Of a stretch of 64,000 nt of DNA, positions 17,826-27,000 are shown one piece after another. The translations under genes and the position numbers were made by a program. The notes under the pieces were generated by a model. That model searched no databases and was not told where the DNA came from. It saw nothing but the letters and a program-made list of their open reading frames with translations. Each line of letters starts with the position of its first letter. Position 1 is the stretch's first letter. Source of the DNA: Primorskyibacter flagellatus (lineage in GTDB: Bacteria > Pseudomonadota > Alphaproteobacteria > Rhodobacterales > Rhodobacteraceae); NCBI RefSeq assembly GCF_014638275.1, contig NZ_BMFJ01000002.1, positions 682,001 to 746,000 on the forward strand, given 5' to 3'.

Positions 17826-18991
17826 CCCAACTTCCCCTCGACCGTTTCAAGGTGCTGGACCTGACCCGGATCCGCTCCGGCCCGACCTGCGTCAAGCAGT
17901 TCGCCGACTGGGGCGCCGACGTCATAAAGATCGAACCGCCCGAGGACGCGGCGGGATACGGCAACCGCGACAGCTCCGACTTCCAGAACCTGCACCGCAA
18001 CAAGCGCTCCCTCACGCTCGACCTCAAGACGCCCGAGGGGCAGGAGGTGCTGGGCAGGCTGATCGACACCGCCGACGTGCTGGTCGAAAACTTCCGCCCC
18101 GGCGTGAAGGAACGGCTCGGGCTCGACTGGGACACCCTGCATGCCCGCAATCCCCGGCTCGTGCTCGGCTCCATCTCCGGCTTCGGCCAGACCGGCCCCT
18201 ATGCGCATCGCCCCGGTTTCGACCAGGTGGCGCAGGGCATGGGCGGGCTGATGTCCATCACCGGCATGCCCGGTCAGGGCCCGGTGCGCGTCGGCATTCC
18301 GGTCGCCGACCTCTCCGCCGGTCTCTTCGTCGCCATGGGTATCCTGATGGCCCTGCTCGACCGCGAACGCACCGGCGAGGGACGATGGATCCACTCCTCC
18401 CTCCTCCAGGCCCAGATCGCCATGCTCGACTTTCAGGCCGTGCGCTGGCTGATCGACGGGGTCGTCCCGCCGCAGGCCGGCAACGACCACCCGACCGCCG
18501 TGCCCATGGGCGTCTACCCGACCTCGGACGGGATGATGAACATCGCAGTGAACGGCGCGCGCATGTGGAAGGACTTCTGCGACGTGATCGACCGCCCCGA
18601 TCTGGTCGACCACCCCGACTACTGCGGCCCGCGCGAACGCCAGGCCAACCGCGCCCAGCTGAACGCGATCCTCTACGAGATCACCAAGCAATGGACCGCC
18701 CACGACCTGACCGAGGCGCTGCTGGCCACCGGCATCCCCTGCGGTCCGATCAACGCCATGGATCAGGTTTTTGCCGACCCGCAGGTCAACCACCTGCCAA
18801 TCGTGGCCGAGGTCGACCACCCGTCCCGCGGACGGCAGCGCCTGCTTGGCCAGGCCTTCCAGGTCGAAGGCCTCTCGCCGGTCATGCGCTCGGCCACGCC
18901 GGACTGCGGCCAGCACACGGATGAAGTCCTGTCGGAACTCGGCTATTCTGCCGACGACATCGCAACTCTGAAGTCCCGAGGCATCGCATGA
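17822..18991 (+). CDS. CaiB/BaiF family (class III) CoA-transferase, second copy
   Basis: A 389-residue class III CoA-transferase. The catalytic Asp is probably residue 163 in VADLSAGLF. The N-terminal pattern VLDLTRIRSGPTCVKQFADWGADVIKIE is standard. It is translationally coupled to the importer ATPase upstream (ATGA overlap) and to the enoyl-CoA hydratase downstream (18988-18991). The order importer, CoA-transferase, hydratase suggests that the imported acid receives CoA here. It is clearly divergent from the first copy at 2172-3365, so it is not a recent duplicate. Confidence 0.92.
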   Translation: MTQLPLDRFKVLDLTRIRSGPTCVKQFADWGADVIKIEPPEDAAGYGNRDSSDFQNLHRNKRSLTLDLKTPEGQEVLGRLIDTADVLVENFRPGVKERLGLDWDTLHARNPRLVLGSISGFGQTGPYAHRPGFDQVAQGMGGLMSITGMPGQGPVRVGIPVADLSAGLFVAMGILMALLDRERTGEGRWIHSSLLQAQIAMLDFQAVRWLIDGVVPPQAGNDHPTAVPMGVYPTSDGMMNIAVNGARMWKDFCDVIDRPDLVDHPDYCGPRERQANRAQLNAILYEITKQWTAHDLTEALLATGIPCGPINAMDQVFADPQVNHLPIVAEVDHPSRGRQRLLGQAFQVEGLSPVMRSATPDCGQHTDEVLSELGYSADDIATLKSRGIA

Positions 18992-19818
18992 GCAAACTGG
19001 AAACCATCCCGCCCGAACCCGAAGCCGACGGCTACACCCCGCATATCCGGACCGAAATCAGGAACGGCATCGGCTGGATGGTCTTCGCCAACCCCAAGCG
19101 TCGCAACGCCATGACCTACACCATGTGGCGCCAGGTGCCCGCCGCGCTCGACGACCTCGCCGCCGACGACAGCGTGCGCGTCGTCGCCCTGCGGGGGGAG
19201 GGCACGGAGTCCTTCATCTCCGGCGCCGACATCTCCGAATTCGCAACCCGCCGCTCCACCCCCGAACAGGTCGCCGAATACGACCGCGTCGGGACGGAGG
19301 CGAATGCCGCCATCGTCGCCTTCCCCAAGCCGACCGTCGCCGTCGCGCGCACCTGGTGCGTCGGCGGGGGCGTCGCGACCGCGCTTGGCTGCGACCTGCG
19401 CATCTGCTCCGCCGACACCCGCTTTGCCGTGCCCGCCGCGCGGCTTGGCCTTGGCTACCGCTACTCCGGCATCAAGGCGCTGGTGGATGTCGTCGGCCCC
19501 GCCAACGCGCGTGAGATCTTCTTCACCGCCCGCAAGTATTCGGCGGAGGAGGCGCTCTCCATGGGCCTCATCAACCGCATCCTCCCGGTCGAGGACTTTG
19601 ACGCCGCCGCCGAAGCCTACCTCTCCGACATTGCCGGCAACGCCCCCCTGACGATGAACGCCGCCAAGCTGGCGATCCGCGCCGTCACCCAGGACCCCGG
19701 CCAGCGCGACATCGACGCGATCAATGCCGCCGTGCAGGCCTGTTTCGACAGCGAGGACTACATCGAAGGCCGCGCCGCCTTCGCCGAAAAGCGCGCGCCG
19801 GTGTTCAGGGGGCGGTGA
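18988..19818 (+). CDS. Enoyl-CoA hydratase/isomerase family protein
   Basis: A 276-residue crotonase-fold enzyme. Oxyanion-hole segments are ESFISGADISEFA and TWCVGGGVATALGCDLRICS. The C-terminus FAEKRAPVFRGR resembles that of the other hydratase at 11307-12116. It is the last gene of the gntR-ABC-CoA-transferase operon. It probably hydrates or isomerises the CoA ester produced by the preceding enzyme. Confidence 0.9.
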   Translation: MSKLETIPPEPEADGYTPHIRTEIRNGIGWMVFANPKRRNAMTYTMWRQVPAALDDLAADDSVRVVALRGEGTESFISGADISEFATRRSTPEQVAEYDRVGTEANAAIVAFPKPTVAVARTWCVGGGVATALGCDLRICSADTRFAVPAARLGLGYRYSGIKALVDVVGPANAREIFFTARKYSAEEALSMGLINRILPVEDFDAAAEAYLSDIAGNAPLTMNAAKLAIRAVTQDPGQRDIDAINAAVQACFDSEDYIEGRAAFAEKRAPVFRGR

Positions 19819-19862
19819 ACCGGTCACCGACATCTGTCTGACTGGCTGCTGCAAAACGATCC

Positions 19863-19894
19863 TCTCCCGGCTGCCCCTGCGCGTTTCCGGGAGA
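19863..19894 (+). terminator. Hairpin after the importer/CoA-transferase operon
   Basis: Arms TCTCCCGG and CCGGGAGA with a 16-base loop lie 45 bases after the hydratase stop. No long U-tract follows, so intrinsic termination is only possible. A second hairpin with 10-bp arms (19931-19966) follows. Confidence 0.4.
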
Positions 19895-20120
19895 CTGTTC
19901 CTGTCGTTTCCGTTCGAACCCAGACGGTAAGGCCGCGCCCTCCCGGGGGGAGAGTCGGGCGCGGCCCGGGCTTGCAGCCCGCGCCATGGCCGGTGGTTTG
20001 CGTTGCGAGGAACAATCATCCGGTCTCAACGCTGCTAACCGAGGACGACTCGGTACTGCCGCTCGCCGGCGTTTGAGGGGCGGTGAAAATCTAACGTCCC
20101 ACGCAAAGATCAAAGCACCC

Positions 20121-20198
20121 GCCCGGCGGCACGCCGGGCAGCGCCCGACCGCCCCCCTGGGCGGGCGCTTCGCTTCCGCCCGCGGTCGGCCGCTGCCC
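20121..20198. repeat. REP-like GC-rich palindromic element
   Basis: It starts with a perfect stem GCCCGGCG-GCA-CGCCGGGC (20121-20139). An overlapping larger stem follows: GGGCAGCGCCCGACCGC (20136-20152) pairs with GCGGTCGGCCGCTGCCC (20182-20198) with one mismatch, and the middle also folds (GCGGGCG/CGCCCGC). Alternative pairings exist, as in REP/BIME elements. Similar GC-rich palindromes are dispersed in Rhodobacteraceae genomes, as I recall. It lies 109 bases upstream of cobF. Confidence 0.6.
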
Positions 20199-20306
20199 TT
20201 CGACTTGACCACTGACCTGTTGCCGGTGGACCCCGCCGCAGACCCACCCTTTACCCCCGCCCCCGCCGCCACTATCACCGCCCTGCACCAGCAGCAGGAC
20301 CGCCCC

Positions 20307-21071
20307 ATGACCAGACGCAGACTCAAGGTGATCGGCATCGGGGCCGGCAATCCCGAATACATCACCATCCAGGCGGTGAAGGCCCTGCAACAGGTCACCA
20401 CCTTCTTCATCCCGCTCAAGGGCGACGACAAGGCCGACCTCCACCTGCTGAGGCGCGAGATCTGCGAACGCTACATCGACCACGACCGCTACCGCATGGT
20501 CGACTTCGACATTCCCGACCGCGCCCGCGACGGCGCCTACCGCAGCGATGTCTCGGACTGGCGCGCCGCCGTCCGCGCGATCTACCTCCGCCTGCTGACC
20601 GAGGAACTGGGCGAAACCGACCTCGGCGCCTTCCTCGTCTGGGGCGACCCGTCCCTCTACGACGGCACCATCGGCATTATCGAGGACCTGCGCGCCGCCG
20701 GGATGGAGATCGAGTACGAGGTCATTCCCGGCATCAGCTCCGTCTCCGCCCTCGCCGCCCGCCACCGTGTCGCGCTGAACCGGATCGGTCAGCCCTTCAC
20801 GGTCATGTCCGCCCGCCAGCTTGAAAAGGGCCTGCCGGAGGAGGGCAACGTCGTCGTCATGCTCGACACCCGCGACGCCTACCGCGATCTCGACGCCGAT
20901 CTCGACATCCACTGGGGCGCCTATGTCGGGACGGAGGATGAGATCCTGCGCGCCGGACGGCTCTCCGACCTGCAGGACGAAATCACCGATCTCCGCAAGA
21001 AGGCGCGCGCCGAAAAGGGCTGGATCATGGACAGCTACCTGCTGTCCCGCCGGTCAGACCCCAAGGACTGA
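20307..21071 (+). CDS. cobF: Precorrin-6A synthase (deacetylating), CobF
   Basis: A 254-residue SAM-dependent methyltransferase of the aerobic cobalamin pathway. It methylates C1 of precorrin-5 and releases acetate. The N-terminal KVIGIGAGNPEYITIQAVKAL is the tetrapyrrole methylase signature with the CobF-specific spacing; DLGAFLVWGDPSLYDGTIGI and YEVIPGISSVSALAARH also match. The ATG at 20307 follows from this homology; the frame remains open upstream but over the palindromic element. It stands alone here, with no other cob gene in the window. Confidence 0.92.
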   Translation: MTRRRLKVIGIGAGNPEYITIQAVKALQQVTTFFIPLKGDDKADLHLLRREICERYIDHDRYRMVDFDIPDRARDGAYRSDVSDWRAAVRAIYLRLLTEELGETDLGAFLVWGDPSLYDGTIGIIEDLRAAGMEIEYEVIPGISSVSALAARHRVALNRIGQPFTVMSARQLEKGLPEEGNVVVMLDTRDAYRDLDADLDIHWGAYVGTEDEILRAGRLSDLQDEITDLRKKARAEKGWIMDSYLLSRRSDPKD

Positions 21072-21087
21072 CCCTCAAGACTGGCCC

Positions 21088-21753
21088 TCAGAAATCCAGA
21101 TCGGCGTAATGCGCGGGGGGCGGGAACCCCGCGACCACATCCGCAAGGATCGACCGGAAGGCCGGGCGCGACTTGATCTTCGCGTACCAGTCCTTCACGT
21201 TCTCCGACCGGTTCCAGTCCACGTCCGAGATATAGTCGAGCGAAGACAGATGCGCCGCCGCCGCGAAATCCGCCAGCGTCATCACGTTCCCCGCCAGCCA
21301 GCGCCGGTGATCCAGCAGCCAGGCCATGTAGTCGAGGTGGAACTTGATCTTCTGCGCCCCGGCCTTGATGTTCTTGCTCTCGGGATAGCCCTGCTTCATC
21401 AGCTTCTTGTTGACGCGCTCGAACAGAAGGTTCGAGGTGACCTCCTTGTGAAACTTGTCGTCGAACCAGCTGACCAGCCGCCGCACCTCCGCCCGCTCTG
21501 CCGGGGTGGTCGGCATCAGCGGCGGATCGGGATAGACCTCCTCGATCCATTCGCAGATCGCGGCGCTCTCCGCCATGAAGACCCCGTCCACCTTCAGCAC
21601 CGGCACCTTCCCCGCCGGGTTGCGGCGCAGGAAATCCGGGTCGCGTTCCCAGTAGCGTTCCTCGACCAGCTGGCATTCGATCCGCTTCTCGGCCAGCGAC
21701 AGGCGGACCTTGCGGCTATAGGGGGACAGCGGGAAATGGTAGAGGGTCAGCAT
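21088..21753 (-). CDS. Glutathione S-transferase family protein
   Basis: A 221-residue GST with an N-terminal thioredoxin-like domain (LTLYHFPLSPYSRKVRLSLAEK, PAGKVPVL, AESAAICEWIEE) and a helical C-terminal domain (MAWLLDHRRWLAGNVMTLADFAAAAHLSSLDYI, the typical N-capping/hydrophobic staple region). It is convergent with cobF (16 bases apart) and followed on the minus strand, 200 bases from its own start side, by unrelated genes. The exact role is unknown; general detoxification is likely. Confidence 0.88.
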   Translation of the reverse strand: MLTLYHFPLSPYSRKVRLSLAEKRIECQLVEERYWERDPDFLRRNPAGKVPVLKVDGVFMAESAAICEWIEEVYPDPPLMPTTPAERAEVRRLVSWFDDKFHKEVTSNLLFERVNKKLMKQGYPESKNIKAGAQKIKFHLDYMAWLLDHRRWLAGNVMTLADFAAAAHLSSLDYISDVDWNRSENVKDWYAKIKSRPAFRSILADVVAGFPPPAHYADLDF

Positions 21754-21806
21754 GTTGGCTCAATATATATGGCTTCACCAGTCTCTGCCCGCTCGGGGCG
21801 GGAAAT

Positions 21807-22550
21807 TCAATCCTCGAAGCAGGCGGCACGCCCGTCGGCGCGGATGGTTGCCGCACCGTCCCGGATCGACGCCGCCCTGCGGTTGACGAACTCTGTCGGC
21901 CTGCTGGCCGAACGCTGCTTGGGCGAAGGCAGCACCGCCGCCAGCAGCGCCGCCTGCCGGTCGCTCAGCTTGCCGGGCGTGGTGCCGAAATAGTGATGCG
22001 CCGCCGCCTCCACGCCGAAGACGCCCTCGTCGAACTCCGCCATGTTCAGATAGACCTCCAGGATGCGCCGCTTGGTCCAGACGGTTTCCAGCACCGGGGT
22101 GATCAGCGCCTCCAGCGCCTTCCGGACCCAGCTCCGCCCGTGCCAGAGATAGACGTTCTTCACCACCTGCTGCGACAGGGTCGATGCGCCGCGGTTGCTG
22201 CCCGCGTCGATCGCCTTGCGGATCGCGTCCATGTCGAACCCCCAGTGCGCGCAGAAATTGGCATCCTCCGCCGCGACGACAGACCGCGCCATCACCGGGG
22301 CGATCCGGTCGAAATCCACCCACTGCCGGTCGATGGAGCCAAGCCGCAGCTGTTCCTGCTTCATGTAGATGCCGGTCTGCGGATTGACGATGGCATAGAA
22401 CCCCACGCCGAACAGGATCACGCCCACGGACAGCAGCACGACGCGCAGCATCCAGCGGCGCAGCCAGCGCATCGGCTGGAAGCGTGGCTCCTGCTTCTTT
22501 TTCCTGCTCCGGGAGCCGGGCTTGTACCGCGGCGCTGCCTGTTTCGCCAT
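21807..22550 (-). CDS. mtgA: Monofunctional biosynthetic peptidoglycan transglycosylase MtgA
   Basis: A 247-residue membrane-anchored glycosyltransferase (GT51) that polymerises lipid II into glycan chains. A basic N-terminus (KPGSRSRKKKQEP) is followed by one transmembrane helix (residues about 33-55) and the GT51 domain. The catalytic Glu lies in VVAAEDANFCAHWGFD, and the second conserved motif is NRGASTLSQQVVKNVYLW. The length matches MtgA; no penicillin-binding transpeptidase domain is present. Confidence 0.93.
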   Translation of the reverse strand: MAKQAAPRYKPGSRSRKKKQEPRFQPMRWLRRWMLRVVLLSVGVILFGVGFYAIVNPQTGIYMKQEQLRLGSIDRQWVDFDRIAPVMARSVVAAEDANFCAHWGFDMDAIRKAIDAGSNRGASTLSQQVVKNVYLWHGRSWVRKALEALITPVLETVWTKRRILEVYLNMAEFDEGVFGVEAAAHHYFGTTPGKLSDRQAALLAAVLPSPKQRSASRPTEFVNRRAASIRDGAATIRADGRAACFED

Positions 22551-22588
22551 GCGCGCAGTCTACGCGACCGCAGGGTCCAAGTGAATCG

Positions 22589-22996
22589 CTAATCGCGGCG
22601 CGGCAGTCCCGCCCGGTCGAGCGCCCGGAACATCGCCCGCACCCGCCCCTTGCCCGCCAGTTCCACCGCATCCCCGTTGCGCAGCCTCAGGCGTGGCGCC
22701 CCGCCCTCTCCGGTCTCGACGTGATGGATCATCCGCACCGGGATCCGCCGGTACGGCCCCTGCGGGTCGATGATGATCTCCGCCTCGGTGATCCAGAGAT
22801 GCACCCGCGGCCGCATCAGCAGCAACAGCGCCCCGCCGATCTGAAGCGTCGCCGCCACGATCCACAGCACCCAGAGCTGCCACCCCGGCAATCCCGGCTC
22901 CTGCGCAAGCCACGCCGTCAGCCCCGCCCCGCCCGCGATCAGGGCGAGCTTCGGCGGCGTCCGCAGGGCCGAGCGGTGTTCGTAAAGGAGTCGCAT
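22589..22996 (-). CDS. Small membrane protein of unknown function
   Basis: A 135-residue protein with two predicted membrane segments (LALIAGGAGLTAWLA near residue 17 and LWVLWIVAATLQIGGALLLL near 41-60), then a soluble C-terminal part rich in beta strands (LWITEAEIIIDPQGPYRRIPVRMIHHVE) that recalls bacterial PH-like domains. No catalytic motif is visible. It sits 38 bases upstream of mtgA on the same strand and may share its transcript. A role in the cell envelope is only a guess. Confidence 0.75.
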   Translation of the reverse strand: MRLLYEHRSALRTPPKLALIAGGAGLTAWLAQEPGLPGWQLWVLWIVAATLQIGGALLLLMRPRVHLWITEAEIIIDPQGPYRRIPVRMIHHVETGEGGAPRLRLRNGDAVELAGKGRVRAMFRALDRAGLPRRD

Positions 22997-23072
22997 CGCG
23001 GCGGACAGTAACGGGCACGGGGGGAGGACGTCGAGACGGAGCCGGGCACCCCCCGCCGGACGGACGCCAACC

Positions 23073-23930
23073 TCACGACTTCACCGGGGTCAGCGTGATG
23101 ACCTCGCTGTTGCTGCGGCAGGAATTCGGCGCCCCGTCGACGCAGCCCGTGGTGGTCTGTTCAAGCCGGTAGACCTTTCCCTCCTGCTCCGTCAGCGTAT
23201 AACTCCCGGTTCCTGTCCCGCTGAACCCGCCGCCCGAAAACGTATAGCTCACCGTGCCAGCCAGCGGCCCGCTTGGCGCATAACTGAACACGACATTGGC
23301 CCCCGGAAACACCCCGTCCAGCAGGAACGGAGAGTCGATCCTCGCCACATGCCCGCTCACCGTCATGTAGGCCCCGCCGCCGCTTGCCTCCCATCCGGGC
23401 GGGCAGGCGGCATCCATCATCTCCCGCGCGATGATCCCGGAGGCATCCCAGAAATCCTTGATCGGCACGCTGCCCTCACTGACCGCCAGCACGTTGCCCG
23501 AGGCCCGGTCGCGCATCGTCATCCTCCAAGAAAACGCATCCGGCGTGTCGCTGACCGTGCCCTCGATCAGCGCGGTTGGTTCCGGCGGCATCCTGTGCAT
23601 GGTGACCGTGGCCGGGTCGATATAGCGGCTCTGTTGCAGCTGGAATTCCTTCAGGATGTCGGCCCGCCGCCGCCATTCCAGGATCCCCATGTCGCAGTCC
23701 GCATACGTCGGATCCTCGTAGAGCATCTGCACCATGTCCGTGATGATCAGGTCGCCGATCCCGCGCCCGAAATGGAACATGTCCGGGCTGCCGGTGCCGC
23801 TCGTCTCACCGACGGACACGCGGAAGGTCTTCGGCGTCAGGGGACGCAACCCCTGCGCCAGCGACGCCCCCGCCAGAACCGCGACGATCAGGCCAGGGCC
23901 GATCCGCCGCGCGCATGTCTTCCACCCCAT
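23073..23930 (-). CDS. Exported protein of unknown function, possibly CsgG/LpoB-like
   Basis: A 285-residue protein with an N-terminal signal sequence (ARRIGPGLIVAVLAGASLAQG). The first half (IGDLIITDMVQMLYED, ADCDMGILEWRRRADILKEFQLQQSRYID, TALIEGTVSD) weakly recalls the CsgG/LpoB-type fold of periplasmic lipoproteins, but no lipobox cysteine is present. The C-terminal part is glycine/serine/threonine rich (YTFSGGGFSGTGTGSYTLTEQEGKV) with four cysteines. The ATG at 23930 is chosen because GGGGGAG lies 6-7 bases before it; the frame opens with TTG five codons earlier. Function unknown. Confidence 0.7.
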   Translation of the reverse strand: MGWKTCARRIGPGLIVAVLAGASLAQGLRPLTPKTFRVSVGETSGTGSPDMFHFGRGIGDLIITDMVQMLYEDPTYADCDMGILEWRRRADILKEFQLQQSRYIDPATVTMHRMPPEPTALIEGTVSDTPDAFSWRMTMRDRASGNVLAVSEGSVPIKDFWDASGIIAREMMDAACPPGWEASGGGAYMTVSGHVARIDSPFLLDGVFPGANVVFSYAPSGPLAGTVSYTFSGGGFSGTGTGSYTLTEQEGKVYRLEQTTTGCVDGAPNSCRSNSEVITLTPVKS

Positions 23931-24037
23931 GGCCGACTCCCCCAAGGCTGACCGCGTGGGCTCAGGTTACCGCGTCGCTCTGCATCGGCGCGTCCCGCCG
24001 CGACATCGGTGTCGTAATCCGCGTGACCGGAACGGCA

Positions 24038-24065
24038 CGAAAAAGCCCCGCACGATGGCGGGGCT
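24038..24065 (-). terminator. Rho-independent terminator of gltB
   Basis: On the minus strand, 23 bases past the gltB stop, AGCCCCGC pairs perfectly with GCGGGGCT around a 6-base loop and is followed by TTTTTCG. Stem and U-tract are textbook. Confidence 0.88.
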
Positions 24066-24087
24066 GTTCCGTGGTTCGGCCGCAGGA

Positions 24088-27000
24088 TCACTCCGCCGGC
24101 ATGGCCTTTTCCTCGACCGTAAGCGGATGCGGAATATGGATCAGCATCTCCTTCGGGCAGATCTGGAGGAAGTGGTCCTTCTCCAGATCCCAGTTCTGGA
24201 TCAGGTCGGCGGCCTTGCGGCTGCCCGTTTCCGCCGCATGGCGTTCGATCAGCCCTTTCAGCTGCGTCTCCCAATGCGGCACCGTGACCGGGCAGGTCAC
24301 AAGCGTCTCGGGGTTGAGCATGTCATGGGCCTTGCCCTCCGGATCGTAGAGATAGGCCATCCCGCCCGTCATCCCCGCCCCGAAGTTCGGCCCGATGGAA
24401 CCGAGGATCACCGCAACCCCGCCGGTCATGTATTCACACCCGTTCGACCCGCAGCCCTCGATCACCACCTTCGCGCCGGAGTTGCGGACGGCGAACCGCT
24501 CGCCCGCCCGACCCGCGGCAAACAGGTGGCCGTCGGTCGCACCATACAGCACCGTATTGCCGATGATGGTGTTTTCCGACGCGACCAGCGGGCTTTCCAT
24601 CGGCGGACGTACTACGATGGTGCCGCCCGAGAGACCCTTGCCGACATAGTCGTTGGCCTCTCCCATCACCTCGATCTTCAGGCCGGGCGCGGCGAAGGCG
24701 CCAAGCGATTGCCCGGCAGAACCCGACAGCTTCACCGTCAGGTGATCCGGTTGCAGCGCGTTCTTCATGCCGAAGTTCCGCACGATATGCGACGAGGTCC
24801 GCGTGCCGACCGACCGGTGCGTGTTCTGCACCGCGTAGGACAGCTGCATCTTCTCCCCGTCCTTGAGGAAGCGGGCGGCGTCGCGCACGATCTCCTCGTC
24901 CAGCGTGTCAGGCACCGGGTTGCGCGGCTTTTCGCGGTTGTAGACGATGTTCTTCGATCCATCGACCGTGATCAGCAGCGGGTTGAGGTCGAGGTCGTCA
25001 AGGTGGTCGGCCCCGCGGGAGACCTGGCTCAGCAGGTCGGCGCGGCCGATCACCTGATCCAGCGACTTCGCCCCGATGGAGGCGAGGATTTCCCGCACCT
25101 CGGTGGCGTAGAAGGTGATGAGGTTCACCACCTTGTCCGCCGTCCCGGTGAACTTCGCCCGCAGCGATTCATCCTGCGTGCAGACACCGACGGGGCAGGT
25201 GTTGGACTGGCACTGGCGCACCATGATGCAGCCCATGGCGATCAAGGCGGCAGTGCCGATGCCGTATTCCTCGGCCCCCATCATCGCGGCCATGACGATG
25301 TCGCGGCCCGTGCGCAGCCCGCCGTCCGTGCGCAGCGTCACGCGGGAGCGGAGGTTGTTCATCGCAAGGACCTGATGCGCCTCGGTCAGGCCCATCTCCC
25401 ACGGCAGACCGGCGAATTTGATCGAGGTGCCGGGGGACGCCCCGGTGCCGCCGTTGTGGCCCGAGATCAGGATGATGTCGGCCTTCGCCTTCGCCACGCC
25501 CGCCGCAATCGTTCCGACGCCCGAAGACGCGACGAGCTTCACCGTCACCTTCACCGTCGGGTTGATCTGCTTGAGGTCGTAGATCAGCTGCGCAAGGTCT
25601 TCGATCGAATAGATGTCGTGATGCGGTGGCGGAGAGATCAGCGTGACCCCTTCGGTCGAATGCCGCAGCCGCGCGATCAGTTTCGTGACCTTCATGCCCG
25701 GAAGCTGGCCGCCCTCGCCGGGCTTGGCGCCCTGGGCGACCTTGATCTCAAGCTCCTCGCACTGGTTGAGGTATTCCGCCGTCACGCCAAAGCGCCCGGA
25801 GGCCACCTGCTTGATCTTGGCCGAAGGGTTGTCGCCGTTCGGTTCGGGCGTGAAATGCGCCGGGTCCTCGCCGCCCTCGCCGGAGTCCGACTTGGCGCCG
25901 ATCCGGTTCATCGCGACGTTCAGCAGCTTGTGCGCTTCGGGCGACAGCGCGCCGAGCGACATGCCGGGGGTGACAAAACGCTTCCGTATGGAGGTGATCG
26001 ATTCCACCTCTTCCAGCGGGATGGCGGGGCCGAGCGGCTTGATCGCCAGCAGGTCGCGCAGGTGGATCGGCGGGTTGGCGGCCATGCGGGCGGAGTACTG
26101 CTTCCAGATCTCGTAGGACGCGCGGTTGCAGGCGGATTGCAGCATGTGCATCGTCTGCGCTTCCCATGCGTGCGTCTCGCCGGACTTGCGCGCCTTGTAG
26201 AACCCGCCGATCGGCAGCACGTCGAGGCCGGAGAGCCAGCCCTTCTGGTGAATGCCCGCCGCCTTCTTCTGGATGCCCGACACCCCGATGCCGGAGATGC
26301 GGGAGGTCATGCCGGGGAAGAATTCCGCGCACATGGCGCGCGACAGGCCGACGGCTTCGAAGTTCAGGCCGCCGCGGTAGGACGACACGACCGAAATCCC
26401 CATCTTCGACATGATCTTGAGCATGCCCTGATCGATCGCCTCGCGATACTGCGCGACGGCCTCGGTCAGGGTCATGTCGAGCAGGCCGCGCTTGATGCGG
26501 TCGGCCAGCGTGTCTTCGGCCAGGTAGGGGTTCACGATGGTCGCGCCGCAGCCGATCAGGACAGCGAAGTAATGCGGGTCGATGCATTCCGCCGTGCGCA
26601 CGCCAAGGGAACAGAAGGTGCGCAGGCCCTTCTGGGTCAGCCAACTGTGCACCGCCGAGGTGGCGAGGATCATCGGCATGGCGACGCGGTCCTCACCCTG
26701 CGTGTGGTCGGTCAGGATGATGTGACCGCCGCCGGAGCGCACGGCCTCCTCCGCTTCGGCGCGGATGCGGTTCAGGCCGCGGCGCAGCGCGTCCGGCCCT
26801 TCCTCCACCCCGAAGGTGCAGTCGATTTCCGACAGGCCCGCGTTGAAGTGGGTCTTCATCTCCTCGAACTGGGCGTTGGCGACGAAGGGGCTGTCCAGCA
26901 CGAAGATCTCCGTCTGGGATGAGCTTTCGTCGAGCACGTTCTTCAGGTTGCCGAACCGGGTCTTGAGCGACATGACGCGGAATTCGCGAAGCGAGTCGAT

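Larger units (their letters stand above)
19819..20306. other. 488-bp gap without a convincing gene, rich in hairpins
   Basis: No open frame here resembles a protein and codon use looks random. It contains four structured parts: the hairpin at 19863-19894; a perfect 10-bp stem GGCCGCGCCC/GGGCGCGGCC at 19931-19966; a nested element at 20025-20077 (outer CTCAACGC/GCGTTTGAG, inner ACCGAG/CTCGGT); and a long GC-rich palindromic element at 20121-20198. I looked for a cobalamin riboswitch before cobF and did not find the B12-box pattern. Confidence 0.6.

Noticed and set aside
19986..20306. Upstream extension of the cobF frame
   Set aside because: CobF homology begins at 20307 and the extension runs over a REP-like palindromic element.
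19819..20306. Cobalamin riboswitch before cobF
   Set aside because: The B12-box and surrounding conserved pattern were not found on the plus strand.
23734..26922. Plus-strand frame of 1062 codons opposite gltB
   Set aside because: Composition (Arg, His, Gln rich) is that of an antisense shadow; gltB has full homology and a terminator on the other strand.
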